A stretch of DNA of 64,000 nt from Bog-473 sp963745175 (GTDB lineage: Bacteria; Actinomycetota; Acidimicrobiia; Acidimicrobiales; RAAP-2): the NCBI GenBank assembly GCA_963745175.1, contig CAVUWK010000015.1:124001-188000 (forward strand), written 5' to 3'. The number at the start of each line of letters is the position of its first letter. Within the stretch, counting starts at the first letter, position 1. The notes under the pieces are model-generated. The model was not told where the DNA came from. It was given only the letters and a program-made list of their open reading frames with translations, and searched no databases. Positions 1 through 9,070 of this stretch are shown here, one piece after another. The position numbers and the translations under genes are program-made.

Positions 1-122
1 CCAGCCAACGATGGCGCGCCGAGTACCTCTACTCACGCGCCGCCACGATCTACGGCGGCAGCGCCGAGATCCAGCGCAACATCATCGCCCGCCGGCTGCT
101 CGACCTCGGGGCCGACCGCTGA
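1..122 (+). CDS. Acyl-CoA dehydrogenase, C-terminal fragment cut by window edge
   Basis: Only the last 39 codons lie in the window; the frame opens at base 3 and stops with TGA at 120-122. The residues YLYSRAATIYGGSAEIQRN followed by a basic/leucine tail are the conserved last helix of FadE-type flavoprotein dehydrogenases, which contacts FAD. Where self-sufficient homotetrameric enzymes read EGT (catalytic Glu), this one reads GGS, as in one subunit of the alpha2beta2 FadE pairs known from steroid side-chain beta-oxidation. Its TGA overlaps the ATG of the next acyl-CoA dehydrogenase-like gene (TGATG), which fits a co-translated pair. The family call is firm; the substrate is unknown. Confidence 0.8.
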   Translation, partial: SQRWRAEYLYSRAATIYGGSAEIQRNIIARRLLDLGADR

Positions 123-1085
123 TGGAGGCGGCCGAGCGCGAGCTCTTCGAGAGCGGGGTCCGGCGTGCCGCGGAGACGAGCAGCGACGACGCCCTCGACG
201 CGGCGCTCGACGAGCTCGGCTGGCCTGACGCGCTGGCGGCCGACCCGCGCATCGCCGTGTCGGTGCTCTTCGAGTGCCAGGGTGCGGCCAACGTGACCTC
301 CGCCGGCGCTCGACCGTGCTGCTGGCGGCGGCGCTCGTCCCGGACCACAGGGACGCTGCCGTCGTGCTGCCCCCGCTCGGGCAGGGCGCGGCGCCGGGCC
401 ACGTCCGCGGAGACCGGTGCTCCGGTCGCGGGGCTGGGTACCGCAGCGTTGGCCCGGTCAGACACAGCGATCGTGGTCGACGCGGAGACGGAGACCGCGT
501 CACGGCGGTCGCCGTCGAGACGCGCCTGCTCGAGCGCCGGCCGGTCCACGGCCTCGACCCTGCGCTGGGCCTGACGGAGGTCAGCGGCGAGGTCCGTGCC
601 GTGCCCTTGGCGCGGCGCGGAACCGGTCGACTGGGCGGCTGCCCTGGCGCTGGGACGGCTCGCCCTGGGCCACGAGCTCGTCGGCGCCGGGCGCGCCATG
701 CTCGAGCTGGCGCGCGCCCACGCACTCGAGCGCGTCCAGTTCGGGCGGCCCATCGGCGCCTTCCAGGCCGTCCGCCACCGGCTGGCCGACAGCCTCGTGG
801 CCGTGGAGGCCGCCGCGTCGCTGCTCGACGCCGCGTGGGACGACCCGTCGCCCGTGACGGCCGGCATGGCCAAGGCGTTCGGCCGGCCGGTCGGCCCGCA
901 CGGTGGCGCGGCACTGCCAGCAGGTGCTGGCCGGCATCGGGTTCACCACCGAGCACCCGCTGCACCGCTTCGTCCGGCGCACCGTCGTGCTCGACCAGCT
1001 GCTCGGTGCGGGCAGCGTCCTCACCCACCAGCTGGGGACGGACATTCTCAGGAGCGGCTCCCTGCCGCCCGCCTTCCCGCTGTGA
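122..1085 (+). pseudogene. Acyl-CoA dehydrogenase-like subunit, frameshifted
   Basis: Starts at the ATG overlapping the upstream stop. The protein can be followed through five frame changes: MEAAERELFESGV to about base 300, STVLLAAALVPD to about 410, APVAGLGTAALARSD to about 500, VHGLDPALGL to about 610, then ALERVQFGRPIGAFQAVRHR to about 890, ending at TTEHPLHRFVRRTVVLDQLL. QFGRPIGxFQAVxHxLAD is a typical acyl-CoA dehydrogenase C-domain motif. Like the alpha-type partner of FadE heterotetramers it ends without the final EGT/GGS-IQR helix carried by its upstream neighbour. The encoded sequence is well conserved across the breaks, so these look like base-calling errors rather than decay, but that cannot be proven here. 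Confidence 0.7.
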
Positions 1086-1116
1086 CGTCCGGACGGGCGG
1101 GGCAGGTTGCGCGCCT

Positions 1117-1147
1117 CGATTATGCTGATGGCGGTTTTTGATAATCG
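1117..1147. promoter_or_regulatory. Inverted repeat CGATTAT-N17-ATAATCG upstream of aldehyde dehydrogenase
   Basis: Perfect 7-base arms at 1117-1123 and 1141-1147 with a 17-base spacer, in an AT-richer patch of the 107-base gap before the aldehyde dehydrogenase start at 1193. The spacing of about two helical turns suits a dimeric repressor. A transcription terminator is less likely because no T-run follows the second arm. No regulator gene adjoins it. Confidence 0.35.
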
Positions 1148-1192
1148 GGTTTCCACTCTGTGAGAAACCACGGAGAGACAGGGGGGTCGGGG

Positions 1193-2676
1193 ATGACCGC
1201 TGGAAGCCACGAACAGAGGATGCTCATCGACGGCGCGCTGGTGGAGTCCGACACGGGCAAGACGTTCGACAACATCAACCCCGCCACGGAGGAGGTCCTC
1301 GGGCCAGGTGGCCGACGGTTCGCAGCGCCGACATGCACCGGGCCATCGACGGGGCGCGGCGGGCCTTCGACGAGACCGACTGGTCGACCAACCTGCGACC
1401 TGCGCAAGCAGCTGCCTCTCCCAGCTGCAGGAGGCGCTCGAGAAGGAACGCGAGGAGCTGCGCGAGGAGCTCATCCTCGAGGTGGGCTGCCCGCGGATGA
1501 CCACCCACGCCAACCAGCTCGACATCCCACTGAACGGCGCGCTGCGCTACCCGATCAAGCTCATGGACGAGTTCCCCTGGCGGACCGACGTGGGCGAGAT
1601 CGTCGACCGCCGGGGCAGTGCCAACACGCGACAGATCTGGAAGGAGCCGGTCGGCGTCGTGGGTGCCATCGTGCCCTGGAACTTCCCGCTCGAGGTCACG
1701 CTGAACAAGCTCGGGCAGGCCCTGGCCACCGGCAACACAGTGATCCTCAAGCCGGCACCGGACACGCCGTGGAACGCCACCCGCCTCGGCCGCCTCGTCG
1801 CCGAGCAGACCGACTTCCCGAGCGGCGTCGTCAACGTCGTGACCTCCTCCGACCACCTGGTCGGCGAGGAGCTGACGCTGTCGCCGAAAGTCGACCTGAT
1901 CTCGTTCACGGGATCGACCGCGGTCGGCAAGCGGATCATGGAGAAGGGCGGCGCGACACTCAAGCGGACGTTCCTCGAGCTCGGCGGCAAGTCGGCGACG
2001 ATCGTGCTCGACGATGCGGACTTTGCGACATCGGTGCCATCGGGAATCCAGGTGTGCTTCCACGGCGGCCAGGGCTGCGCCATCCAGACGCGCATGCTCC
2101 TCCCCCGCGCCCGCTATGAGGAGGGGGTGGAGATCCTGCGCGCCACGCTGTCGTCGGTGGCGTACGGGGACCCGCAACGGCCCGACGTCCTGATGGGCCC
2201 GCTCGTCTCGGCCAAGCAGCGGGACCGGGTGCTCGGCTACATCGAGAAGGGCGTCGAGCGAGGGCGCGACCCTGGCTCTGGGCGGTGGGCGGCCAACCGA
2301 CCTCCCCACGGGCTGGTACGTCGAGCCGACCTTGTTCACGGACGTCGACAACGCCATGACCATCGCCCAGGAGGAGATCTTCGGGCCGGTGCTCGTCGTC
2401 ATCCCGTTCGACGACGACGACGACGCGGTGCGGATCGCCAACGACAGTGTCTACGGGCTCTCCGGAGGTGTCTTCTCCGGGTCGCTCGAGCGCTCACTCC
2501 GAGTCGCCGACCGCGTCCGAACCGGAACCTTCGCCGTCAACGGGGGCATGGCGATCGGCCAGGCCGACATGCCGTTCGGGGGCTACAAGCACAGCGGCAT
2601 CGGCCGCCAGAACGGGTTGGCGGGGTTCGACCAGTACCTCGAGACGAAGTCGGTCGCGTGGCCGACGCCGCAGTAG
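1193..2676 (+). pseudogene. Aldehyde dehydrogenase (NAD(P)-dependent), frameshifted
   Basis: ALDH-superfamily enzyme that oxidises an aldehyde to its acid. Start ATG at 1193 follows a purine-rich GGGGGGTCGGGG. Recognisable blocks: MLIDGALVESDTGKTF (N-terminus), GVVGAIVPWNFPLE (cofactor domain), FTGSTAVGKRIM (nucleotide-binding GSTxxG), FLELGGKSATIVLDD (general-base Glu), GQGCAIQTR (catalytic Cys) and EEIFGPVLVVIPFDDD. Frame changes near 1303, 1325, 1395, 1430 and 2275 are all explained by single extra bases; removing five gives 492 codons, the normal family length. It sits between acyl-CoA dehydrogenases and an electron-transfer reductase, which fits oxidation of an aldehyde released during side-chain degradation. 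The exact substrate is unknown. Confidence 0.85.
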
Positions 2677-2692
2677 GCCACTTGGCCCTGCC

Positions 2693-3758
2693 GTGAGCGA
2701 TCACCACCCCGTTCTGCGGCAGCACGGGTATCACACACTGCGGATCGGACGGATCGTCCGCGAGACGCACGACGCCTGCTCCTACGTGCTCGACGTCCCG
2801 GACGACCTCGGGGAGGCGTTCCGCTACCGTCCGGGCCAATTCTGCACCTTCAGGGTGCACATCGACGGCGCTGAGCAGCTCCGCTCCTACTCCATGTCGA
2901 GCGCGCCCGAGACCGATCGGGACCTGACGGTCACCGTCAAGCGCGTGGCGGGCGGTCTCGTTTCCAACTGGTTCCTCGACAACCTGGCCGTCGGGGACGC
3001 GGTCGAGGTCACCAAGCCGGCGGGCGTGTTCTGCCCCCAGGAGACGGACCGTCCGGTGCTGGGCCTGTGCGGTGGCAGCGGCATCACCCCCGTCATGTCC
3101 GATCGCCAAGCACGTGCTCGCCACCAGCCAGCGCCCCGTCCGGCTGCTCTACGCCAACCGCGACCGCGACTCGGTCATCTTCGACGCCGCGCTGGTCGCC
3201 CTCTGTGCCGACCACCCCGACCGGCTGGAGGTCCGGCGCCACTTCGACTCCGACGACGGCTACCTGACCACCGCGGCTCTCGCGGGGTTCGTGGCGGGCG
3301 GCCTCGACGCCGACATCTACATCTGCGGTCCGGGCCCCTTCATGGACGTCGTCGAGTCGACCCTGCAGGGCTCGGGTGTCGAGCCAGGCCACATCTTCAT
3401 TGAGCGCTTCCTGGTGGAGCAGCAGGAAAAGACGGATGCCCTGGTCGACGACGAGGCGGCGGGCGCAGCGGCCGAGGTTCCCGCCGAGGTGACCGTTCTG
3501 CTCGGCGGGAAGAAGAAGGTGATCGGCTACCAGCCGGGCGACACCCTGCTCGAGACGGCCCGGCGGGGCGGCCTGCGCCCGCCCTTCTCGTGCGAGGCCG
3601 GCAACTGTGCCACCTGCATGGCCTTCCTCAAGGAGGGGTCGGTCACCATGAGGGTGAACAACGCGTTGACGCCGGAGGAGGTCGAGGAGGGATGGGTTCT
3701 GACCTGTCAGAGCCTGCCCGCCGGCCACACCGTCACCGTCGAGTATGAGGCGATGTGA
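2693..3758 (+). CDS. Ferredoxin-NAD(P) reductase with C-terminal 2Fe-2S domain (KshB/PaaE type), one frameshift
   Basis: Electron-transfer partner for a Rieske or similar oxygenase. The start is GTG at 2693, 17 bases after the aldehyde dehydrogenase stop. The N-terminal FAD domain shows RYRPGQFCTF and RSYSMSSAP (the RxYS FAD signature), then GLCGGSGITPVM of the NAD-binding domain. The C-terminal plant-type ferredoxin domain carries CEAGNCATCMAF and LTCQS, supplying the four cluster cysteines. This domain order matches KshB of 3-ketosteroid 9-alpha-hydroxylase and PaaE. One extra C near 3100 (TCCGATCG for TCGATCG) breaks the frame; removing it restores about 354 residues. The Rieske gene at 4106-5377 converges on it and is the obvious partner. 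Confidence 0.85.
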
Positions 3759-3764
3759 TCCGAA

Positions 3765-4109
3765 TCAGGGCCCGGGCTCGACCATGAGATCGAGATAGGC
3801 GGCGCCGGAGTCGGGCACCCGGGGCTGACCCCAGCACTCGACCGGAAACGACACCATGATCATGGAGTAGAGCAGGTGGAGGAGGTTCGTCGCGTCCTCG
3901 GGCATGTCCTCGAGTGGGAACTTGTCGCAGTAGGTCATCGCCGCGTCGGCGCGGGGCATGGCGGCGTCGTAGAGCGCCTGCATCTCGTCCATGGTGCTCG
4001 CCAGCCGCTCGGCGTACCGTTCGCGCTCGGTCGTCAGGCACCACTTGGCGGCGAACGGCTCCAGGTCGGAGAATTCGCCCGGCAACAGGGTCGTGGTCAT
4101 CTCCCTCAT
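3765..4109 (-). CDS. Small helical protein of unknown family coupled to Rieske oxygenase
   Basis: 114 residues, not recognised. The ATG at 4109 overlaps the stop of the upstream Rieske gene (ATGA), so translation is probably coupled; a second ATG at 4100 with GGAGG ten bases upstream is an alternative start. The protein is acidic and probably mostly helical, with KWCLTTERERYAERL near the N-terminus and YCDKFPLEDMPEDATNLLHL in the middle. It has no transmembrane run, signal peptide or metal-cluster motif. Its position at the end of the LLM/CaiB/CitE/Rieske run suggests an accessory or stabilising role for the oxygenase, but that is inference from context only. Confidence 0.6.
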   Translation of the reverse strand: MREMTTTLLPGEFSDLEPFAAKWCLTTERERYAERLASTMDEMQALYDAAMPRADAAMTYCDKFPLEDMPEDATNLLHLLYSMIMVSFPVECWGQPRVPDSGAAYLDLMVEPGP

Positions 4110-5377
4110 ACCTCCGCGTGCAGCTTCTTCTTGTAGTCGTCGACCCACTCGTTCGCCACCTTGTGCATGTGGCGGCACAGCACCTCCTGATCGTTGAGGG
4201 GGAAGCGCTGCAGCACGCGTGAGTCGAGCATCGTCTGCGTCGCCTCGAGCGTGTTGGCGTCCTGGAGTCCGAACTCCTTGAACGTCACGGCTGCATTTTC
4301 GTGGGCCACCCGCTCCCGCGCTGTCTTGGCCGGGACGAAGTACAGCGTTCCTTCGAAGATGTGTTCGTTGGGTGCGGTGGGCCAGTAGTGGTAGGTCAGG
4401 TACCAGCCCTGTCCCCACACGAGGATGACGAAGTTCGGCCAGAGTTGGAATGAGTCGAGCCCCCACGGGTCGCAGCCCGCCGGGTTGATGCCGGCCTTCT
4501 TCTGGTCGAAGCCGAGGTCGGGTCCGTCCCAAGGCCCGAAGAGCCCGCTCCGGGTCAGCGTGTCGATGGGCTTGACCATGTTTTCCGCGAGGTCCCAGGG
4601 GTGGATACCGGCCGTGCTCACCAGACGGTGCGGGCCGTCGATTTTGTATGCGGGAGCCTCGAACCCCGCCTCCGCCGCCGCGATGGACCAGTCCGGCGGT
4701 GACTGCTTCGCGTGGAGAATTGGTGCGTGGTAGAACTCCTGGAAGGCGTCCATGTAGAGCTTCCAGTTGCTCTTTACGGTTGCGCGGTAGAAGAACCGCT
4801 CGCTCTGGAGGTGGAACGGGTAGTTCTCGAGCGCGGTGACCATCGGGCCGAGGAAGTCCCGCAGAGACTGCTCGGGCTCCTTGGCGAGGTTGATGAAGAT
4901 GAATCCCGCCCAGACGTCGCAGTGCACCGGAACCAGCCCGTAGTCGGCCTTGTCGAGGTCGAAGAACTCCTGCTCCTGCTGGACGAAAGAGCACGCGCCG
5001 TCGAGGTCGTAGCGCCAGGCATGGTACTTGCACACAAATTGGCGCGTGGTGCCACTCGTCTCCTCCTTCGGGTAATCGGTCCAGACGAGCTTGTTCCCGC
5101 GGTGGCGGCACATGTTGTAGAAGGCCCGGATCTCGCCGTCCTTCCCCTTCACCACGACCACGGACGTCTTGGCGACGGCGAGCTCCTTGGTGAAGTAGCT
5201 CCCGGTCCGCGGCACCTGCTCCACCCGGCCCACGTTCAGCCAGGCCCGCTTGAACACGGCTTCGCGCTCGAGTTCGAAGAACTCCTCCGAGACGGAGTCC
5301 TCGTAGGACATCGGCTCGGTGCCCAGGTCGAAGTGCTCCGTCCAGCTGCCTTCGGGTGGCTTGGGCCAACGTGGCAT
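4106..5377 (-). CDS. Rieske non-heme iron ring-hydroxylating oxygenase, large subunit
   Basis: 423 residues. Hydroxylates a ring carbon using O2 and electrons from a ferredoxin reductase. The N-terminal Rieske domain has MCRHRGNKL and CKYHAWRYDLDG, giving the Cys-His/Cys-His ligands of the 2Fe-2S cluster. The catalytic domain has NWKLYMDAFQEFYHAPILH, the region supplying the mononuclear iron His and Asp ligands. The start is the ATG at 5377; the frame runs about 30 codons further upstream but that stretch looks non-coding. It is last but one in a minus-strand run and faces the KshB-like reductase. The nearest families are aromatic and steroid ring oxygenases; no small (beta) subunit gene adjoins it. 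Substrate unknown. Confidence 0.88.
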   Translation of the reverse strand: MPRWPKPPEGSWTEHFDLGTEPMSYEDSVSEEFFELEREAVFKRAWLNVGRVEQVPRTGSYFTKELAVAKTSVVVVKGKDGEIRAFYNMCRHRGNKLVWTDYPKEETSGTTRQFVCKYHAWRYDLDGACSFVQQEQEFFDLDKADYGLVPVHCDVWAGFIFINLAKEPEQSLRDFLGPMVTALENYPFHLQSERFFYRATVKSNWKLYMDAFQEFYHAPILHAKQSPPDWSIAAAEAGFEAPAYKIDGPHRLVSTAGIHPWDLAENMVKPIDTLTRSGLFGPWDGPDLGFDQKKAGINPAGCDPWGLDSFQLWPNFVILVWGQGWYLTYHYWPTAPNEHIFEGTLYFVPAKTARERVAHENAAVTFKEFGLQDANTLEATQTMLDSRVLQRFPLNDQEVLCRHMHKVANEWVDDYKKKLHAEV

Positions 5378-5493
5378 GAGCGGGTCCTCTCTGCGTGGCG
5401 TTCTCGTTGACGTGGGCGATGGTAGCACCCCTCTCTGCAGAAGAGAAGCCCGTTTCCACGTCGCCACCCAGCCCGCCGGGACGCGGATTCCAC

Positions 5494-6420
5494 CTACGTC
5501 GTGGCCTCACCCGGGTCGCCGGCCCGCGTCGCCTTGCGCAGCGTGTTGGCGGCCAGCCGCATGTGGGCGGCGTCGACCAGCTTCCCGTCGCGCCCGATGG
5601 CGCCCACCCCGCCGGCCTCCGCCTCGCGGTAGGTCGCCAGGGCTTCACGGGCCTCGGCCACCTCGGCCGGCGTCGGGGAGAAGACCTCGTTGGCGATCGG
5701 CACCTGGGTCGGGTGGATGGCCCACTTGCCGTCGTAGCCGAGCGCGCTCGCCTGCAACGCGGACGCCCGGTACCCCTCGGGGTCCTGGTAGGCGGGATAC
5801 GGCGCGTCGATGGCGTCGACCCGGCCTGCCCGCGCCGCGGTGAGCACCTGCACGCGGGCGAAGTGCCAGAAGTCGCCCGGGTAGGGCACGACCGGGTCGA
5901 AGTTGCCGTCCACCCTCGCCCGCAGCGAGGCCGAGAGGTCGCCGGCGCCGAAGATGAGCGCTTCGAGCCGCTCGCTCGACTGGGCGATCTCCAGCGCGTT
6001 GGCCAACCCCTCGGCCTCCTCGATAAGCACCTCCAGGCCGACCGGCCGTGACAGGTGGAGCGTCGCCTCGAGCTGGCTGAGCAGCACGTCGACCCACCAG
6101 ACATCGCGGGCACGCCGCACCTTGGGCACGATCAGGACGTCGACGCAGTCCGGGGCCCCGGTGACGACCTCGATGATGTCGCCGTGGCACCACGGCGTGT
6201 CGATGCCGTTGACGCGGACAGCCCGTAGCGTCGTGCCCCAGTCCAGTCCCGTCAGCGCGCCGACTGCGGTGGCGCGCGCCGACTCCTTGACCGCCGGCGC
6301 GCACGCGTCCTCGAGGTCGAGGAACACGAGGTCGGCGCCCGACGACGCAGCCTTCTCGCACATGCGCTCGCTGCTGGCCGGCGTGGCCAGCTCCGAACGC
6401 CGGGCTCGTGGTGCGCGCAC
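5494..6420 (-). CDS. HpcH/HpaI-CitE family CoA-ester lyase
   Basis: 308 residues of a CitE-like TIM-barrel lyase, a family that makes or breaks C-C bonds in malyl-, citramalyl- or similar CoA esters using Mg2+. Seen: SELATPASSERMCEKAA near the start, DLVFLDLEDACAP (metal-binding acidic motif), VNGIDTPW, LIVPKV, EVLIEEAEGLANA and GYDGKWAIHPTQV near the end, all in family order. The start is GTG at 6420 behind AAGGAGG. It lies 20 bases downstream of a CaiB CoA-transferase, suggesting the pair loads a substrate with CoA and then cleaves it. This is one of the few visible C-C cleaving enzymes in the catabolic region, which lacks a thiolase. Confidence 0.85.
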   Translation of the reverse strand: MRAPRARRSELATPASSERMCEKAASSGADLVFLDLEDACAPAVKESARATAVGALTGLDWGTTLRAVRVNGIDTPWCHGDIIEVVTGAPDCVDVLIVPKVRRARDVWWVDVLLSQLEATLHLSRPVGLEVLIEEAEGLANALEIAQSSERLEALIFGAGDLSASLRARVDGNFDPVVPYPGDFWHFARVQVLTAARAGRVDAIDAPYPAYQDPEGYRASALQASALGYDGKWAIHPTQVPIANEVFSPTPAEVAEAREALATYREAEAGGVGAIGRDGKLVDAAHMRLAANTLRKATRAGDPGEATT

Positions 6421-6440
6421 GGTGCCTCCTTGTCCCGGGA

Positions 6441-7652
6441 TCAGATGGTCCCGGTCGCCCGCAGGGCGTCCAGCCGCTCGTCGTCGATCCCGAGGAGGCC
6501 ACCGTAGACGGCGTCGTTGTCCTGCCCCAGTGCCCGCCCGAGGTGGTCGACGCCGCCGGGCGTCTCGCTCAGACGGGCGACCGGTGCCTGGACCGTCATG
6601 GTCCCGAGGTCGGGGTCTTCCACCCTGAGGAAGGAGCCCCGCGCCTGCAGGTGCTCATCGGCCAGGAGCTGGGCGGCGTCGTACACCGGAGCCGCTGCCA
6701 CCTCGGCGCGCTCGAAGGCGCCCATGACCTCTTGCAGTGGCCGCTCCCGAATCCAGCCGGCGACGACCTCGTCGATCTCGTCCCCGTGAGCCTGGCGCCG
6801 CACCGGGTCGACGTAGTCCTCGTCCTCCGCCAGGTCCGGCCGGTCGACGGCGCGGTAGAGGCGCACCACGATGTTCGGCGACGCGCTCGAGAGCGCCACC
6901 CACCTGCCGTCCGCCGTGCGGTACGCGTTGCGCGGCGCGCTGGCGTCGAGCCGGTTCCCGGCGCGCCCGGGCACGATCCCGAGGTGGCTGTAGGCCAGCG
7001 TGGAGGTCTCGACGAGTCGGGCCAACGGCTCAATCAGGTTGACGTCGACCAGCTGCCCCCCGCCGCCGTGCACGTCGCGGTGATAGAGCGCCATCATGAC
7101 GGCGAAGGTGGCCGACTGGGCCGCAATGCCGTCGGCCAGGAAGAAGGGCGGCAGCGTCGGTGGCCCGTCGGCTTGCCCCGTCACGTGGGCGAAGCCGCTC
7201 ATCGCCTCGGCCAGCGTGCCGAAGCCGGGTCGGTCGCTCGCCGGTCCGCCGCTCCCGTAGCCGCTCACGTGGAGCATGACGAGGCGCGGGTGCGCCGCGT
7301 GCACCGACTCGTAGTCGAGGCCCCACCGGGCCAGGGCGCTGGGACGGTTGTTGACCACCACGACGTCGCTCACCTGGAGCAGCTGGTGGAACAGTTGCTG
7401 GCCGTCGCCGCGGCGGAGGTCGAGCGTCACGCAGCGCTTGTTGCGGCCCACGCTCTTCCAGAACAGGCCGACGCCGTCCTTCCGGTGGCCCCAGGTCCGG
7501 AGCGGGTCCCCGACGCCGGGCTGCTCCACCTTGATCACCTCCGCCCCGAACTCGCCCAGGGCGGTGGCCACCATGGGACCGGCTGCCAGCGTGGCCGCGT
7601 CGACCACCCGGATGCCGTGCAGCGGGCGCTCGGGTGCCGCCGTGTCAGCCAT
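6441..7652 (-). CDS. CaiB/BaiF family III CoA-transferase
   Basis: 403 residues. Transfers CoA between carboxylic acids. Seen: LHGIRVVDAATLAAGPMVA and FGAEVIKVEQPGVGDPLR at the N-terminus, NKRCVTLDLRRGDG, SGYGSGGP and DLAEDEDY, all family hallmarks. At the site of the formyl-CoA transferase catalytic Asp the sequence reads VDVNLIEPL, so Glu may replace Asp. The start ATG at 7652 lies inside the last codons of the LLM gene (8-base overlap), implying one transcript. A second, diverged family III transferase lies at 15442-16675. Confidence 0.88.
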   Translation of the reverse strand: MADTAAPERPLHGIRVVDAATLAAGPMVATALGEFGAEVIKVEQPGVGDPLRTWGHRKDGVGLFWKSVGRNKRCVTLDLRRGDGQQLFHQLLQVSDVVVVNNRPSALARWGLDYESVHAAHPRLVMLHVSGYGSGGPASDRPGFGTLAEAMSGFAHVTGQADGPPTLPPFFLADGIAAQSATFAVMMALYHRDVHGGGGQLVDVNLIEPLARLVETSTLAYSHLGIVPGRAGNRLDASAPRNAYRTADGRWVALSSASPNIVVRLYRAVDRPDLAEDEDYVDPVRRQAHGDEIDEVVAGWIRERPLQEVMGAFERAEVAAAPVYDAAQLLADEHLQARGSFLRVEDPDLGTMTVQAPVARLSETPGGVDHLGRALGQDNDAVYGGLLGIDDERLDALRATGTI

Positions 7653-9003
7653 GCCGGACGGTGGCCGGGCGCTCGAGCCCGAGGTGCTGGCGCAGCGTCG
7701 TGCCCTCGTAGCGCTCGCGGAACACACCGCGGCGCTGGAGCTCGGGAACCACGAGCCGCACCATGTCCTCGTAGGCGCCCGGCGTGTGGGTGGCCGCGAT
7801 CACGAAGCCGTCGCAGGCGCCACCGTCGAACCACTCCTCCATCTGGTCCGCAATGTCCGTCCCCGTGCCCACGAAGCGCGGGCCCTGCAGCAGGGTGGCG
7901 CGGTGGCCCGCCAGATCACCCAGCGTCACCGTGTCGCCGCCGATGTGCGCCTTGATGTTCTGGACGAGCCCGCGGATGCCCGACACCGATTGGATGAGGT
8001 CGTCGGTGATGGGGGCGTCGAGCGACAGGCCGGAGAAGTCGTAATTCATCAGCTCCGAGAGCAGGGTCAGCGAGGCCATGGGGTCGACGAGGTCGTTGAG
8101 GAACATCTGCTCGCGCTCCTCGGCGTGGGCCTTCGACTCGCCGACGACCGTGTAGGCCATGGGGAGCATCTTGACCGCGTCGGGGTCGCGCCCGCCCTCG
8201 CCGATCTTCTCCTTCTGGTCCTTGTAGTGGGCGCGGGCGATGTCGATGCCGGGGTCCCCGGTGAAGATCAGCTCCGCCCAGCGTGCCGCGAACTCGCGGC
8301 CCCGGCCCGACGATCCCGCCTGCAGCAGCACGGGCCGGCCCTGGGGGCAGCGGGGCACCGTCAACGGGCCCCGCACCGAGAACCAGTCGCCTTCGTAGTC
8401 GAGCTGGTGCACCTTGGCGGGATCGGCGAACAGCGGCGTCTCGCGGTCGAGCACCAGCGCGTCGTCGTCCCAGCTGTCCCACAAGCCGGTGGTTGCCTCG
8501 AGGAACTCGTCGGCGCGGTCGTAGCGCGCGTCGTGCGGGAGCGCCTCCTTGACCCCGTAGTTCTGCGCCTCGCTGTCGTTCACCGACGTCACGACGTTCC
8601 AGGCGGCCCTGCCGCCCGAGACGTGGTCGAGCGTGGAGAAGGTGCGGGCGACGTGGAACGGCGTGTAGTAGGTCGTCGAGTAGGTGGCCCCGAGACCGAT
8701 CCGGCTCGTCACCGCGGCGCAGATCCCGAGCACGATGCTCAGGTCGAGCTTCACCGGCCGGGCTCCGGTGCGCACCGCCTCGGCCACCGACCCGCCGTAG
8801 ATGCCGGGCATGGCCAGCCGGTCGTCGAAGAACATGAGGTCGAAGCACCCCTCTTCGAGCGTCCGGGCCAGCTTCTCGTAGTAGCTCGCCTTCAGGAACC
8901 CGTGCTCGGTGGCCGGGTGGCGCCACGAGCCTGCGTACACCGTGGCGTTGCCGGCCTGCATGAACCCCACCAACGCCATCTGCCGTCTCGGGCCGTCGGC
9001 CAT
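7645..9003 (-). CDS. LLM-class flavin-dependent monooxygenase (NtaA/SnaA/DszA group)
   Basis: 452 residues, a bacterial-luciferase-fold monooxygenase of the nitrilotriacetate/dibenzothiophene sulfone group, which uses reduced FMN supplied by a separate reductase. Seen: HPATEHGFLKASYYEKLART, CFDLMFFDDRLAMPG, YTPFHVARTFSTLDHVSGGR with AWNVVTS, and LQAGSSGRGREFAARWAE. The start is the ATG at 9003 behind AAGGGGGAG. It is first in the minus-strand run LLM-CaiB-CitE-Rieske-small protein and divergent from a GntR regulator, which probably controls it. FMN reductase genes at 21456 and 56219 could supply its flavin. Substrate unknown. Confidence 0.88.
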   Translation of the reverse strand: MADGPRRQMALVGFMQAGNATVYAGSWRHPATEHGFLKASYYEKLARTLEEGCFDLMFFDDRLAMPGIYGGSVAEAVRTGARPVKLDLSIVLGICAAVTSRIGLGATYSTTYYTPFHVARTFSTLDHVSGGRAAWNVVTSVNDSEAQNYGVKEALPHDARYDRADEFLEATTGLWDSWDDDALVLDRETPLFADPAKVHQLDYEGDWFSVRGPLTVPRCPQGRPVLLQAGSSGRGREFAARWAELIFTGDPGIDIARAHYKDQKEKIGEGGRDPDAVKMLPMAYTVVGESKAHAEEREQMFLNDLVDPMASLTLLSELMNYDFSGLSLDAPITDDLIQSVSGIRGLVQNIKAHIGGDTVTLGDLAGHRATLLQGPRFVGTGTDIADQMEEWFDGGACDGFVIAATHTPGAYEDMVRLVVPELQRRGVFRERYEGTTLRQHLGLERPATVRHG

Positions 9004-9070
9004 CGCTCCCCCTTGTCGTGTGGTTGTGCGAGCGGCGACCAACTTAATATGTAATATTTCAGATATCAAA
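9004..9070. promoter_or_regulatory. Divergent AT-rich promoter/operator between LLM monooxygenase and GntR regulator
   Basis: The stretch 9041-9070 is far AT-richer than its surroundings and contains the palindrome AATAT-GTA-ATATT at 9046-9058. It lies just upstream of the LLM start at 9003 and at the beginning of the GntR gene, the usual place for an autoregulatory FadR-type operator. The binding protein is inferred from position only. Confidence 0.5.

Noticed and set aside
3765..6113. 782-codon minus-strand open frame
   Set aside because: Only the last 114 codons match a plausible gene start and context. The upstream part is antisense or out of frame to the Rieske and CitE genes.
7348..9054. 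568-codon plus-strand open frame
   Set aside because: It is fully antisense to the LLM monooxygenase and CaiB genes, which have clear family motifs on the other strand.
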